Both the position numbers and the translations under genes were made by a program. From positions 1 through 48,065 of the forward strand of contig DASPKU010000016.1 in the NCBI GenBank assembly GCA_035627955.1: DNA of 48,065 nucleotides. The letters run 5' to 3'. This stretch comes from Phycisphaerales bacterium (GTDB taxonomy: Bacteria > Planctomycetota > Phycisphaerae > Phycisphaerales > UBA1924). A model generated the notes under the pieces. It ran no database searches. It saw only the letters and a program-made list of their open reading frames with translations, and was not told where the DNA came from. This document shows, piece by piece, positions 16,351-23,397 of the stretch (positions are counted from its first letter, which is position 1; every line of letters begins with the position of its first letter).

Positions 16351-16467
16351 GTGAAGGTGAAGGCCAGCGTCAAGAGAATGTGCAACGCCTGCCAGATCGT
16401 CCGCCGCAAGGGCAAGGTGCGGGTGATCTGCAAGTCCGACCCCAAGCACAAGCAGGTCCAGGGCTAA
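16351..16467 (+). CDS. rpmJ: 50S ribosomal protein L36 (zinc-binding form)
   Basis: L36 is the smallest ribosomal protein and a zinc-ribbon structural element of the 50S. The 38-aa product has VKASVKRMC and the full CxxC-x12-C-x4-H ligand set (CNAC, then C and H in [13 protein letters not shown]). It starts at GTG 16351, closely preceded by GAGGTGA (16341-16347). Confidence 0.93.
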   Translation: MKVKASVKRMCNACQIVRRKGKVRVICKSDPKHKQVQG

Positions 16468-16519
16468 GCGAACCCCGAGAGCACTGACCCCTGGCCACCC
16501 AGGGCTGCGAGAGGATCCC

Positions 16520-16900
16520 ATGCCACGTATCGCCGGTATCGACGTCCCTGACCGCAAGAAGATCTACTTCGCCCTCCAGTACATCCACGGGATCGGGGCG
16601 AAGTTCGCCGCGCAGATCCTCGCCGAGGCGGGCGTGAACCCCGACCAGCGGTCCAACGAGGTCGACGAGCAGAAGCTCGCCCAGATCAACGCCATCATCG
16701 ACGCCAACTACATCGTCGAGGGCGCCCTCCGCCGCCAGGTTCAGCAGAACATCCAGCGCCTCAAGGACATCAAGTCCTACCGCGGCGACCGCCACCGCAA
16801 GGGCCTCCCGGTCCGCGGCCAGCGCACCCAGTCCAATGCCCGCACCCGCAAGGGCAAGAAGAAGACCGTCGCCGGCAAGAAGGGCGTCAAGGCCAAGTAA
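16520..16900 (+). CDS. rpsM: 30S ribosomal protein S13
   Basis: S13 sits in the 30S head and contacts the P-site tRNA and the 50S. The 126-aa product begins PRIAGIDVPDRKKIYFAL, has the HhH-like YIHGIGAKFAAQIL, and the basic C-terminal GDRHRKGLPVRGQRTQSNAR. Normal position after rpmJ. Confidence 0.97.
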   Translation: MPRIAGIDVPDRKKIYFALQYIHGIGAKFAAQILAEAGVNPDQRSNEVDEQKLAQINAIIDANYIVEGALRRQVQQNIQRLKDIKSYRGDRHRKGLPVRGQRTQSNARTRKGKKKTVAGKKGVKAK

Positions 16901-16914
16901 TGACTTTCCGGGTG

Positions 16915-16938
16915 GCACGACCCGTCTTCGGGTCGTGC
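16915..16938 (+). promoter_or_regulatory. Perfect 10-bp hairpin between rpsM and rpsK
   Basis: GCACGACCCG (16915-16924) pairs with CGGGTCGTGC (16929-16938) around a TCTT loop. A second, weaker stem (CGACCC / GGGTCG, about 16960-16976) follows and shares the GACCC core. No T-tract follows, so it is unlikely to be a terminator; an RNA processing or stability element is possible. Confidence 0.5.
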
Positions 16939-16996
16939 TCTCCATCATCACCACGGGTACGACCCTCCACGGGTCGGACGATCCGAGGAGTTTCGA

Positions 16997-17371
16997 ATGT
17001 CCAAGAAGGGCAAAGTCCGCAAGAACGTCGTCCGCGGCATCGCGCACATCCGCGCGACCCAGAACAATACCATCGTCACCATCACCGACACCAACGGCGA
17101 GACCCTCGCGTGGGATTCGGCCGGCACCATCGGCTTCAAGGGCGCTCGTAAGAGCACGCCCTTCGCCGCGACCCGCGCCGCCGAGACCTGCGGCGGCAAG
17201 GTCCGCAAGATGGGCATGAGCGAGGTGGAGATCCGCATCAAGGGCGCCGGCGCCGGGCGCGAGTCGGCCGTCAACGGCCTGACCGCCAGCGGCCTCCGCG
17301 TGACCGCCGTCGAGGACCACACCCCGGTCCCGCACAACGGCTGCCGCCCCAAGAAGCGCCGCCGCGTGTGA
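16997..17371 (+). CDS. rpsK: 30S ribosomal protein S11
   Basis: S11 lies on the 30S platform. The 124-aa product contains [20 protein letters not shown], the [13 protein letters not shown] segment, and the C-terminal [20 protein letters not shown] motif. In most bacteria rpsD (S4) follows; here rpoA is next. Confidence 0.97.
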   Translation: MSKKGKVRKNVVRGIAHIRATQNNTIVTITDTNGETLAWDSAGTIGFKGARKSTPFAATRAAETCGGKVRKMGMSEVEIRIKGAGAGRESAVNGLTASGLRVTAVEDHTPVPHNGCRPKKRRRV

Positions 17372-17387
17372 TCATTCGGGAACGTGC

Positions 17388-17417
17388 CACCACCTTTCGG
17401 CCCTGCGAAAGGTGGTG
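17388..17417 (+). promoter_or_regulatory. Perfect 12-bp hairpin in the rpsK-rpoA spacer
   Basis: CACCACCTTTCG (17388-17399) pairs completely with CGAAAGGTGGTG (17406-17417) around GCCCTG. It lies in a 174-nt spacer where rpsD would normally sit, with no T-tract after it. A role in differential expression of rpoA or RNA processing is inference. Confidence 0.55.
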
Positions 17418-17545
17418 CGGTGCGTCACCGATCAAAGAACTCATTGTCCCCTCCAGGAAAGAAGGCCCCGCGTGCTCGGCAACGCGGCGTGCCGCAAACC
17501 TGCGAAGGGGTGTTCCAAGAGTGCTGCCGAGAGCGAGATTGATCC

Positions 17546-18568
17546 ATGACCACCCGTGTCCGCTGGCGCGGCCTCGAGCTGCCCACCAAGGTCGTCACCG
17601 ACCCCAAGTTCAAGAGCGATACCTACGGCCGGTTCTTCGTTGAGCCCTTCGAGCGCGGCTTCGGCACCACCGTCGGCAACTCGCTTCGCCGCGTCCTCCT
17701 CAGCAGCCTCGAGGGCGCCGCTGTCTCCTCGATCAAGATCAAGGGCGTCACCCACGAGTTCAGCCCCCTCAAGGGCGTGATGGAGGACGTCACCGACATC
17801 GTCCTCAACATCAAGAACCTCATCGTGAAGATGGAGGGTGAAGAGACCCGGACCATGAAGCTGGCCGCCCGCGGCCCCGGCGAGGTCACCGCCGACATGA
17901 TCCAGGCCGACACCTCGATCAACATCCTCAACAAGGACCTGGTCCTCGCCACCCTCACTGACGCTGTCGACTTCGAGATGGAGCTCGAGGTCACCAAGGG
18001 GCGTGGCTACGTCCCCGCCAGCGAGCGGTACAACACCGGCGACGAGCAGGAAATCGGCAAGATCTTCGTCGACGCGATCTACTCGCCCGTGCAGCGCGTG
18101 CGCTACAAGATCGAGGACACCCGCGTCGGTCAGCGCACGAACTACGACAAGCTGACGATGGAGATCTGGACCAACGGCACCGTGCCGCCCGAGATGGCGC
18201 TGGTCGAGGCCGCCAAGATCTTCCGCAAGCACCTCAACCCCTTCGTCCAGTACTTCGAGCTGGGCGAGGACCGCGTGAGCGAGGAGGCGGCGGCCGCGGC
18301 GAGCGTCGACGAGGAGCTCATCCGCAAGCTGAACATGCCCATCAGCGAGCTGGAGCTGTCCGTCCGCGCCAGCAACTGCCTCGAGTCCGCCCGCATCGAG
18401 ACCGTCGGCCAGCTGGTCACCCAGACGGATGGGGAGCTGCTCAAGCTCCGCTCCTTCGGCCGCACCAGCCTCCGAGAGGTCAAGCGCAAGCTCCAGGACA
18501 TCAACATGGACCTGGGGATGACCCTGCCCGAGGGCTACACCGTCACCGCACCGCAGTTTCCCGCCTAA
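17546..18568 (+). CDS. rpoA: DNA-directed RNA polymerase subunit alpha
   Basis: The alpha dimer scaffolds RNA polymerase, and its C-terminal domain binds UP elements and activators. The 340-aa product has the N-terminal assembly domain (FVEPFERGFGTTVGNSLRRV, VLLSSLEGAAVSSIKIKGV, HEFSPLKGVMEDVTDI) and the C-terminal domain (ISELELSVRASNCLESARI, LRSFGRTSLREVKRKL). All expected regions are present. The ATG at 17546 matches the family N-terminus. Confidence 0.97.
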   Translation: MTTRVRWRGLELPTKVVTDPKFKSDTYGRFFVEPFERGFGTTVGNSLRRVLLSSLEGAAVSSIKIKGVTHEFSPLKGVMEDVTDIVLNIKNLIVKMEGEETRTMKLAARGPGEVTADMIQADTSINILNKDLVLATLTDAVDFEMELEVTKGRGYVPASERYNTGDEQEIGKIFVDAIYSPVQRVRYKIEDTRVGQRTNYDKLTMEIWTNGTVPPEMALVEAAKIFRKHLNPFVQYFELGEDRVSEEAAAAASVDEELIRKLNMPISELELSVRASNCLESARIETVGQLVTQTDGELLKLRSFGRTSLREVKRKLQDINMDLGMTLPEGYTVTAPQFPA

Positions 18569-18614
18569 TATCCGAACCCCCCAAAGCCCAGGGATCACGA
18601 TCCCTGGGCTTTCC
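18566..18614 (+). promoter_or_regulatory. -10-like box and 13-bp hairpin between rpoA and rplQ
   Basis: AAAGCCCAGGGAT (18583-18595) pairs perfectly with ATCCCTGGGCTTT (18600-18612) around CACG and is followed by CC. It can act as a weak terminator after rpoA. A -10-like TAATAT (18566-18571) overlaps the rpoA stop, so the hairpin may instead lie at the 5' end of a separate rplQ transcript. Confidence 0.6.
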
Positions 18615-18635
18615 TGAAGAGATGGAGTGTGAGTT

Positions 18636-19262
18636 ATGCGTCACGGCAGAGCTGGCTACCGACTGGGCCGCACCACGGCCCACCGCACGTCCACGCTGCG
18701 GAACCTGGCCGCCGGCCTCTTTGAGCACGGGCAGATCGTGACCACGATCCCCAAGGCCAAGGCTGTGCAGCCCTTCGTTGAGAAGATCATCACCGCAGCG
18801 AAGACCGGTGATCTTGCGGCCCGCCGCCGGATCATCGCCAAGCTCGGCGGCGACCGTCTCGGCTTCGACTGGCTCTACACCGCCAAGAACGCGTCCGAGG
18901 GCGAGAAGGAGCACGTCCAGAAGCTCCGCGACCAGGCCACGACGTTCTTCGACGTGCCGGATAGCTCCAAGGTCGAGCGCAACCGCTACGGCGAGCTGCG
19001 CAAGGCCCCGAAGATCGTGAAGCACATCTTCGACAACGTCGCGCCCCGCTTTGCGGACCGCGCCGGCGGCTACACCCGCATCGTCAAGCTCGGCCGCCAC
19101 CGCATCGGCGACGGTACGGAGCTCTGCGTCCTGCAGTTCTGCGGGGCCGAGGACGGCGCCGAAATCGGCGGCCGCCCCAGCCAGCGCCGCAAGATCAGCG
19201 ACAAGCGCACGGCCTTCTACGCCAAGCTCCGCAAGGAGAAGGGCGGCGAGGCGAAGGCCTGA
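18636..19262 (+). CDS. rplQ: 50S ribosomal protein L17 with a large central insertion
   Basis: L17 lies near the tunnel exit. Conserved ends are clear: RHGRAGYRLGRTTAHRTSTL, VTTIPKAKAVQPFVEKIIT, then NVAPRFADRAGGYTRIVKLG. Between about residues 73 and 125 there is an extra ~50-residue segment with no counterpart in E. coli L17, and the C-terminus is also extended (208 aa against about 120-130). The insertion is in frame and of the same composition as its surroundings. Confidence 0.93.
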   Translation: MRHGRAGYRLGRTTAHRTSTLRNLAAGLFEHGQIVTTIPKAKAVQPFVEKIITAAKTGDLAARRRIIAKLGGDRLGFDWLYTAKNASEGEKEHVQKLRDQATTFFDVPDSSKVERNRYGELRKAPKIVKHIFDNVAPRFADRAGGYTRIVKLGRHRIGDGTELCVLQFCGAEDGAEIGGRPSQRRKISDKRTAFYAKLRKEKGGEAKA

Positions 19263-19290
19263 GCCGACCTTGATATCCGAATCGAACCCA

Positions 19291-19322
19291 AACGCCCGCC
19301 ACCTATGGCGGGCGTTTTCTTA
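19291..19322 (+). terminator. Intrinsic terminator ending the ribosomal cluster
   Basis: AACGCCCGCC (19291-19300) pairs perfectly with GGCGGGCGTT (19307-19316) around ACCTAT, followed by TTCTTA. A strong 10-bp terminator. Confidence 0.9.
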
Positions 19323-19430
19323 TTCCGGAACCAACTGGAACTGAAATCGTCCAAGCTGGCTATCGTTAGACACCTGCTCGGCGGTGCCGCCGACGCTTCC
19401 CATTGGATCCCACACCCAGGAGTTTGAAGA

Positions 19431-19799
19431 ATGAAGAACCTGCTCACCGTCGTCCTCGCCGCCGGCCTGCTCTCCCTCACCGCCTGCAACAAAGAGAACA
19501 AGACCAGCAGCGGCGACATGGGCCAGAAGACCGAGTGCTGCAAGGACAAGGCCAGCATGGGCGCCACCGGCAAGAAGTCCGACTGCTGCGCCGAGGGCAA
19601 GAAGGCCAATATGGGCGCGACCAGCACCAAGGGCAGCTGCGAGAGCAGCTGCAGCGGCACCAAGGCCAACATGGGCGCCACCAGCGGCAAGAGCGACTGC
19701 TCCGGCAAGTCCTCCTGCGGCGACAAGGCCAACATGGGCGCCGTGAGCACCACCAAGACCGGTTGCTCCGCCGCTTCCTCCTGCACCAAGACCAACTAA
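19431..19799 (+). CDS. Cys-rich lipoprotein with tandem repeats
   Basis: I do not recognise a family. The 122-aa product has a lipoprotein signal ending in lipobox LTAC (Cys19). It then repeats a module of about 18-24 residues four times, each opening K-A-S/N-M-G-A followed by a Ser/Lys/Cys stretch. Cys pairs occur as CC in the first units (ECCKD, DCCAEG) and as CxxxC or similar later. The spacing suggests metal binding or disulfides on the envelope surface. AGGAG upstream supports the ATG. It is flanked by terminators on both sides, so it is probably monocistronic. Confidence 0.8.
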   Translation: MKNLLTVVLAAGLLSLTACNKENKTSSGDMGQKTECCKDKASMGATGKKSDCCAEGKKANMGATSTKGSCESSCSGTKANMGATSGKSDCSGKSSCGDKANMGAVSTTKTGCSAASSCTKTN

Positions 19800-19828
19800 G
19801 TTGGTCTGCTGATCTCACGATCAACGCG

Positions 19829-19858
19829 CCGCCGGCCGAGAGGTCGGCGGTGCTCGTT
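19829..19858 (+). terminator. Intrinsic terminator after the Cys-rich lipoprotein gene
   Basis: CCGCCGGCC (19829-19837) pairs with GGTCGGCGG (19842-19850; one G-T) around GAGA, followed after a few bases by CGTTTT. It lies just 18 nt before the pheS start codon. Confidence 0.75.
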
Positions 19859-19863
19859 TTGGA

Positions 19864-19869
19864 TACCCT
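19864..19869 (+). promoter_or_regulatory. Candidate -10 box immediately before pheS
   Basis: TACCCT lies 6 nt from the GTG start of pheS. A transcript started from it would begin at or next to the start codon, and no Shine-Dalgarno is visible, which fits a leaderless mRNA. Confidence 0.4.
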
Positions 19870-19875
19870 CACGCC

Positions 19876-20916
19876 GTGCTTGAACAGCTGAACGAACTTG
19901 AGTCTCGCTCTCTCACCGAACTCGGCGCGGCCACTGATGCCGACGCGCTCGAGGCGTGGCGCATCGCCTACATCGGGGTCAACGGCAAGCTCAAGGCGAT
20001 GATGGGCGGGCTTAAGGATGTTCCCAAGGACCAGAAGCCCGCAGTGGGCGCGCGGCTGAACGCCGTGAAGGTGAAGCTCGAAGAGGCCTTCAACGCCCGT
20101 AAGGGCGAGGTTGGCGCGAAGGGCACGCCGGCCGGCGAGATGATCGATATCACCGAGCCGGGGCTGATCGAGGCGTTCAGCGCGGGGCGTCCGCACGTGA
20201 TCTCGCGGGTGCGGGCCGAGCTCGTCGAGGTGTTCGCGCGGATGGGCTTCGAGGCGGCCGAAGGGCCGGAGCTCGAGGACGACGAGCACAACTTCATCAA
20301 GCTGAACATCCCGGCGGACCACCCGGCGCGGGACCCGATCGACAACTTCTACGTGGACAACCCGGCAAAGGTGGCCAAGCCGCGGATGCTGCGGAGCCAG
20401 ACGAGCACGGTGCAGGTGCGCACGCTGGAGGCCGCGGTGAAGCGCGGCGCCGGCAAGCTGACCGGCCCGATCAAGATCGTGGCGCCCGGGCGTGTCTACC
20501 GGCCCGACACCGTCGATGCCACGCACAGCTTTATGTTCCACCAGATCGAGGGGCTGTACGTCGACCGTGGCGTGACCATGACAGACCTCAAGACCACGCT
20601 CTTCCAGTTCGCCCGGGCGTACTTCGGCCCCGAGGCTCAGGTGCGGCTGCGGCCCAGCTTCTTCCCCTTCACCGAGCCCAGCGCCGAGTTCGACATGCGG
20701 ATCCGCCTGCGCCCCGAGCAGGAGCCGCGATGGATGGAGCTGGGCGGGTGCGGCATGGTCGACCCCGCCGTGTTCACGGCGTGCGGCGTCGACCCCGAGG
20801 AGTGGACCGGCTTCGCGTTCGGCTTCGGCATCGAGCGGCTGGCCATGGGCAAGTACGCCATCCCCGACATCCGCCTGCTGTTCGAGAACGACGTGCGGTT
20901 CCTGCGGCAGGTGTAA
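19876..20916 (+). CDS. pheS: Phenylalanyl-tRNA synthetase alpha subunit
   Basis: PheS is the catalytic class II subunit of the alpha2-beta2 enzyme that charges tRNA-Phe. The 346-aa product has an N-terminal coiled-coil (residues 1-80) and the catalytic core: motif 1 region FARMGFEAAEGPELEDDEHN, DNFYVDNPAKVAKPRMLRSQTS (motif 2), the GRVYRPDTVDATHSFMFHQIEG segment, and motif 3 FGFGIERLAMGKY. The GTG at 19876 gives the family N-terminus. pheT is not next to it; the following feature is a tRNA gene and then a gene on the opposite strand. Confidence 0.95.
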   Translation: MLEQLNELESRSLTELGAATDADALEAWRIAYIGVNGKLKAMMGGLKDVPKDQKPAVGARLNAVKVKLEEAFNARKGEVGAKGTPAGEMIDITEPGLIEAFSAGRPHVISRVRAELVEVFARMGFEAAEGPELEDDEHNFIKLNIPADHPARDPIDNFYVDNPAKVAKPRMLRSQTSTVQVRTLEAAVKRGAGKLTGPIKIVAPGRVYRPDTVDATHSFMFHQIEGLYVDRGVTMTDLKTTLFQFARAYFGPEAQVRLRPSFFPFTEPSAEFDMRIRLRPEQEPRWMELGGCGMVDPAVFTACGVDPEEWTGFAFGFGIERLAMGKYAIPDIRLLFENDVRFLRQV

Positions 20917-21015
20917 GGGTGCCACGACCGTGCTCTAACGGCCGTGCTCTCCCTGTGAGGGCATCGAAAACTTGGCCTTTGGCCTTCGGCCCGCAGCCGG
21001 GTATGATCTGGGCGT

Positions 21016-21087
21016 GCGGGCGTAGTTCAGCGGTAGAACGACGCGTTCCCAACGCGTAGGTCGAGGGTTCGATCCCCTTCGCCCGCT
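21016..21087 (+). tRNA. tRNA-Gly (anticodon CCC)
   Basis: The 72-nt sequence folds as a full cloverleaf: acceptor GCGGGCG/CGCCCGC, D-arm GTTC-AGCGGTA-GAAC, anticodon arm ACGCG-TTCCCAA-CGCGT with anticodon CCC, variable AGGTC, T-arm GAGGG-TTCGATC-CCCTT, discriminator T. The 3' CCA is not encoded. Anticodon CCC reads the Gly codon GGG. Confidence 0.95.
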
Positions 21088-21097
21088 TTCGAAAGAG

Positions 21098-21132
21098 ACA
21101 ACCCCGGCTTCGAGGCCGGGGTTGTTCGTTTT
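21098..21132 (+). terminator. Intrinsic terminator after tRNA-Gly
   Basis: ACAACCCCGGC (21098-21108) pairs perfectly with GCCGGGGTTGT (21115-21125) around TTCGAG, then TCGTTTT. An 11-bp terminator 10 nt past the tRNA. Confidence 0.88.
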
Positions 21133-21180
21133 GGACGGCGGTGATCGGCGGTGCAACCCGCCCGCCCCAGCCCGGTACCA

Positions 21181-21966
21181 CTAGGCGGAATGCAGGAGCG
21201 TGCCGATCCGTTCGCCTCGGGCGACGCGGGCGATGTTGCCCTTCCGCTTGAAGTCGAACACCATGACCGGGACCTTGTGCTCGCCGCACATCGCAAGTGC
21301 GGTCATGTCCATGACGCGGAGGTTCTTCGTCATGGCCTCCTTGAAGGTCAGCGTGTCGTACTTGGTCGCCGTGGGGTCCTTCTTGGGGTCGGCGGTGTAG
21401 ACGCCGTCCACCTTGGTCGCCTTCATCAGCACGTCGCACTCGAGCTCGGTGGCGCGGAGGGCGGCGCAGGTGTCGGTCGTGAAGTAGGGGTTGCCGGTGC
21501 CGGCCGCGAGGATCACCACGCGACCCTTCTCCAGGTGCCGCACGGCCCGGTTTCGAATGAACGGCTCGGCCACCGCCCTGATTTCGATAGCCGACATCAC
21601 GCGGCAGGGCACGTCCATCGAGAGCATCTTCTCGCGGAGGGCCAAGGCGTTGATCACGGTTCCCAGCATGCCCATGTGGTCGGCGGTCGCCTGGTGGATA
21701 TGGCCTTGGGCGGCGAGCTCGGCACCGCGGATGATGTTGCCCCCGCCGACGACGATGGCGAGCTGCGCCCCCGCGGCCGCGGCGTCCTTGAGCTCCGCGG
21801 CGATAAAGTCGAGCTCGTCAGGGTCGATGCCGAAGGTCCCGGGCTTGGTGAATGCCTCGCCCGAGAGCTTGAGGAGGATGCGGCGGTACTTGCTGGAAGG
21901 GGAGGCGGCGCCCGCCTTGGGCTGGGTAGACGGGGCGGGGGTCGTCGGAGGGATCGTCGTGGCCAA
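21181..21966 (-). CDS. pyrH: UMP kinase
   Basis: PyrH phosphorylates UMP to UDP in pyrimidine synthesis and belongs to the amino-acid-kinase fold. After a Pro/Ala-rich N-terminal stretch of about 25 residues, the core shows YRRILLKLSGEAF, IAIVVGGGNIIRG (as LAIVVGGGNIIRG), HMGMLGTVINALAL, the catalytic ILAAGTGNPYFTTDT loop and LMKATKVDGVYTADP. I chose the TTG at 21966 because AAGGAG lies just upstream; the open frame continues to 22515 but that part looks non-coding. The usual tsf-pyrH-frr context is absent. Confidence 0.93.
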   Translation of the reverse strand: MATTIPPTTPAPSTQPKAGAASPSSKYRRILLKLSGEAFTKPGTFGIDPDELDFIAAELKDAAAAGAQLAIVVGGGNIIRGAELAAQGHIHQATADHMGMLGTVINALALREKMLSMDVPCRVMSAIEIRAVAEPFIRNRAVRHLEKGRVVILAAGTGNPYFTTDTCAALRATELECDVLMKATKVDGVYTADPKKDPTATKYDTLTFKEAMTKNLRVMDMTALAMCGEHKVPVMVFDFKRKGNIARVARGERIGTLLHSA

Positions 21967-21996
21967 AGAGGGCTCCTTCGGGCGAGTGGCTCGGGG

Positions 21997-22025
21997 AGGG
22001 TATTCAGATGGGGGAGGGTTGTCGG
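21997..22025 (-). promoter_or_regulatory. Candidate pyrH promoter
   Basis: On the minus strand CCGACA (22025-22020) and TACCCT (22002-21997) are 17 nt apart, about 30 nt before the TTG start. The rest of the 408-nt divergent gap to 22375 is GC-rich with no credible gene. Confidence 0.45.
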
Positions 22026-22257
22026 CGCGTGTCGGGGGAGGGGGCGGCCGGCGCGTCGGAGGCCGACGGAACGGCATCCTTCTGGGCCACTTGTCCGGCA
22101 GGGTGCGACCGGGGGCCGGGTCTACGCGTATCAGGGTGAGCGGCCCGTGGGGATGTGCCGCCGGCGAACCGACCCCGCCTGGACAAGGTGAGGGATGCGT
22201 GTGAGCCTGCTCAGTCCACCGGTCCGCCGGTTGGCCCGACGCGCAGGCGGCTGCCGA

Positions 22258-22263
22258 TACACT
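22258..22263 (+). promoter_or_regulatory. Candidate -10 box for the VWA-ExbBD operon
   Basis: TACACT lies 111 nt before the first gene of the operon and has the TAnnnT form seen elsewhere in the window. No convincing -35 is visible. The leader between it and 22375 shows no strong structure. Confidence 0.3.
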
Positions 22264-22374
22264 GGCGGAAGAGCCGGTGGGATCCACAGAATATGGACAG
22301 GTGCGGACAGCCCCCCGGCTGGCGTGCATCTGAATGAGGGCCTCCGGTGTCAAGAGTGAGACGAGTGGGGTGAT

Positions 22375-23397
22375 GTGAGCCGCACGATGCCGAACCTTCA
22401 GCCCAGCATGGACCCGGTGCAGCGACTGCGCGAGGAGCCTGGCGTGCTCCGCGTGATCGGGAGCGATTACAAGCGGGCCTCGCTGAGCGGGCTGCTGGTG
22501 TCGATCGTGGTGCACGCGTGTTTCCTGATCATCGCCGCGATGGTGGTGGTCGGGGGGCGGGGCGGGGACGGCACCGACGGCAGTGGGGGCGGTGACCCGG
22601 GGCCGATTGAAATGGCGGTGGTCAGCGAGGGCGAGCTCAGCGAGATCCAGGACGCGGCCATGGGCGCGGACACACCCTCGGTGCCCGATGCCGCGGTTCG
22701 GGACGTCGAGGTCACGACGAACATCCCCGATGTAGGCCCTGCGACCGGCGGCGGCGCGGAGGGATTGGGCGAGATTGGGACGCTCAGCGGCGGTGGTGAC
22801 ATCTCGCTGGGCGGGGGCGAGGGCAGCGGGCTGGGCGGCTCGGGCGGGGGCGGCGCCAACTTCTTTGGCGTCGAAGCACAGGGCAGCCGCTTTGCCTACC
22901 TCGTGGACGTCTCAGGGTCGATGGGCGAGCCGCTGGCGAACGGTGAGGGCACCCGCATCGAGACGCTGCGGAAGGAGTTGGCGCGGTCTGTGAATGGGCT
23001 ACTGGAGAACTCGCAGGTATTCGTGATCGCGTTCTCGACGGGGGCGGAGCCGATCAACGGCCGGAGCGAGTGGATCGACGCATCGCCCGCGGGCAAGAAG
23101 AAGCTGGCCCCGCTGATTGTCGGGCTGCAGCCGCTGGGCGGGACGAACCCGATGCCCGGGTTTGAGATCATCTACAACATGAAGCCGCGGCCTGACGCGA
23201 TCTACTTCATGACCGACGGTGACTTCAACGAGACGGTCGTTGACGAGGTCGCAAGCCTCAACCAGAAGCTGAAGATCCCGATCCACTGCATCTGCCTGGG
23301 CACGCAGGCGGGGCAGGAGAACATGAAGGCGATCGCCAAGCAGAGCAAGGGCAAGTTCACCGTCATCGGTGGGGCCGGGGGTGGCAAGAAGCCATGA
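22375..23397 (+). CDS. Membrane-anchored von Willebrand A protein with a TonB-like helix
   Basis: The 340-aa product has a cytoplasmic N-terminus (1-37), one transmembrane helix (about 38-60), a Gly-rich linker (61-165) and a C-terminal VWA domain (172-330). The VWA domain has a complete metal site: Asp178-x-Ser180-x-Ser182 (DVSGS), Thr257 (GGTNP) and Asp281 (TDGD). The helix LLVSIVVHACFLIIAAMVVV contains Ser43-x3-His47, matching the S-x3-H of TonB's helix that contacts ExbB/ExbD, and PIEMAVVSEGELSE follows as in TonB-like proteins. With exbB and two exbD genes in the same operon, I infer it is the energised partner of that motor. GTG start; ATG at 22387 is an alternative. It overlaps the next gene by 4 nt. 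Confidence 0.85.
   Translation: MSRTMPNLQPSMDPVQRLREEPGVLRVIGSDYKRASLSGLLVSIVVHACFLIIAAMVVVGGRGGDGTDGSGGGDPGPIEMAVVSEGELSEIQDAAMGADTPSVPDAAVRDVEVTTNIPDVGPATGGGAEGLGEIGTLSGGGDISLGGGEGSGLGGSGGGGANFFGVEAQGSRFAYLVDVSGSMGEPLANGEGTRIETLRKELARSVNGLLENSQVFVIAFSTGAEPINGRSEWIDASPAGKKKLAPLIVGLQPLGGTNPMPGFEIIYNMKPRPDAIYFMTDGDFNETVVDEVASLNQKLKIPIHCICLGTQAGQENMKAIAKQSKGKFTVIGGAGGGKKP

Noticed and set aside
21967-22515. N-terminal extension of UMP kinase to 22515
   Set aside because: Pro/Arg-rich non-coding-like sequence that contains a promoter-like element; TTG 21966 has a Shine-Dalgarno.
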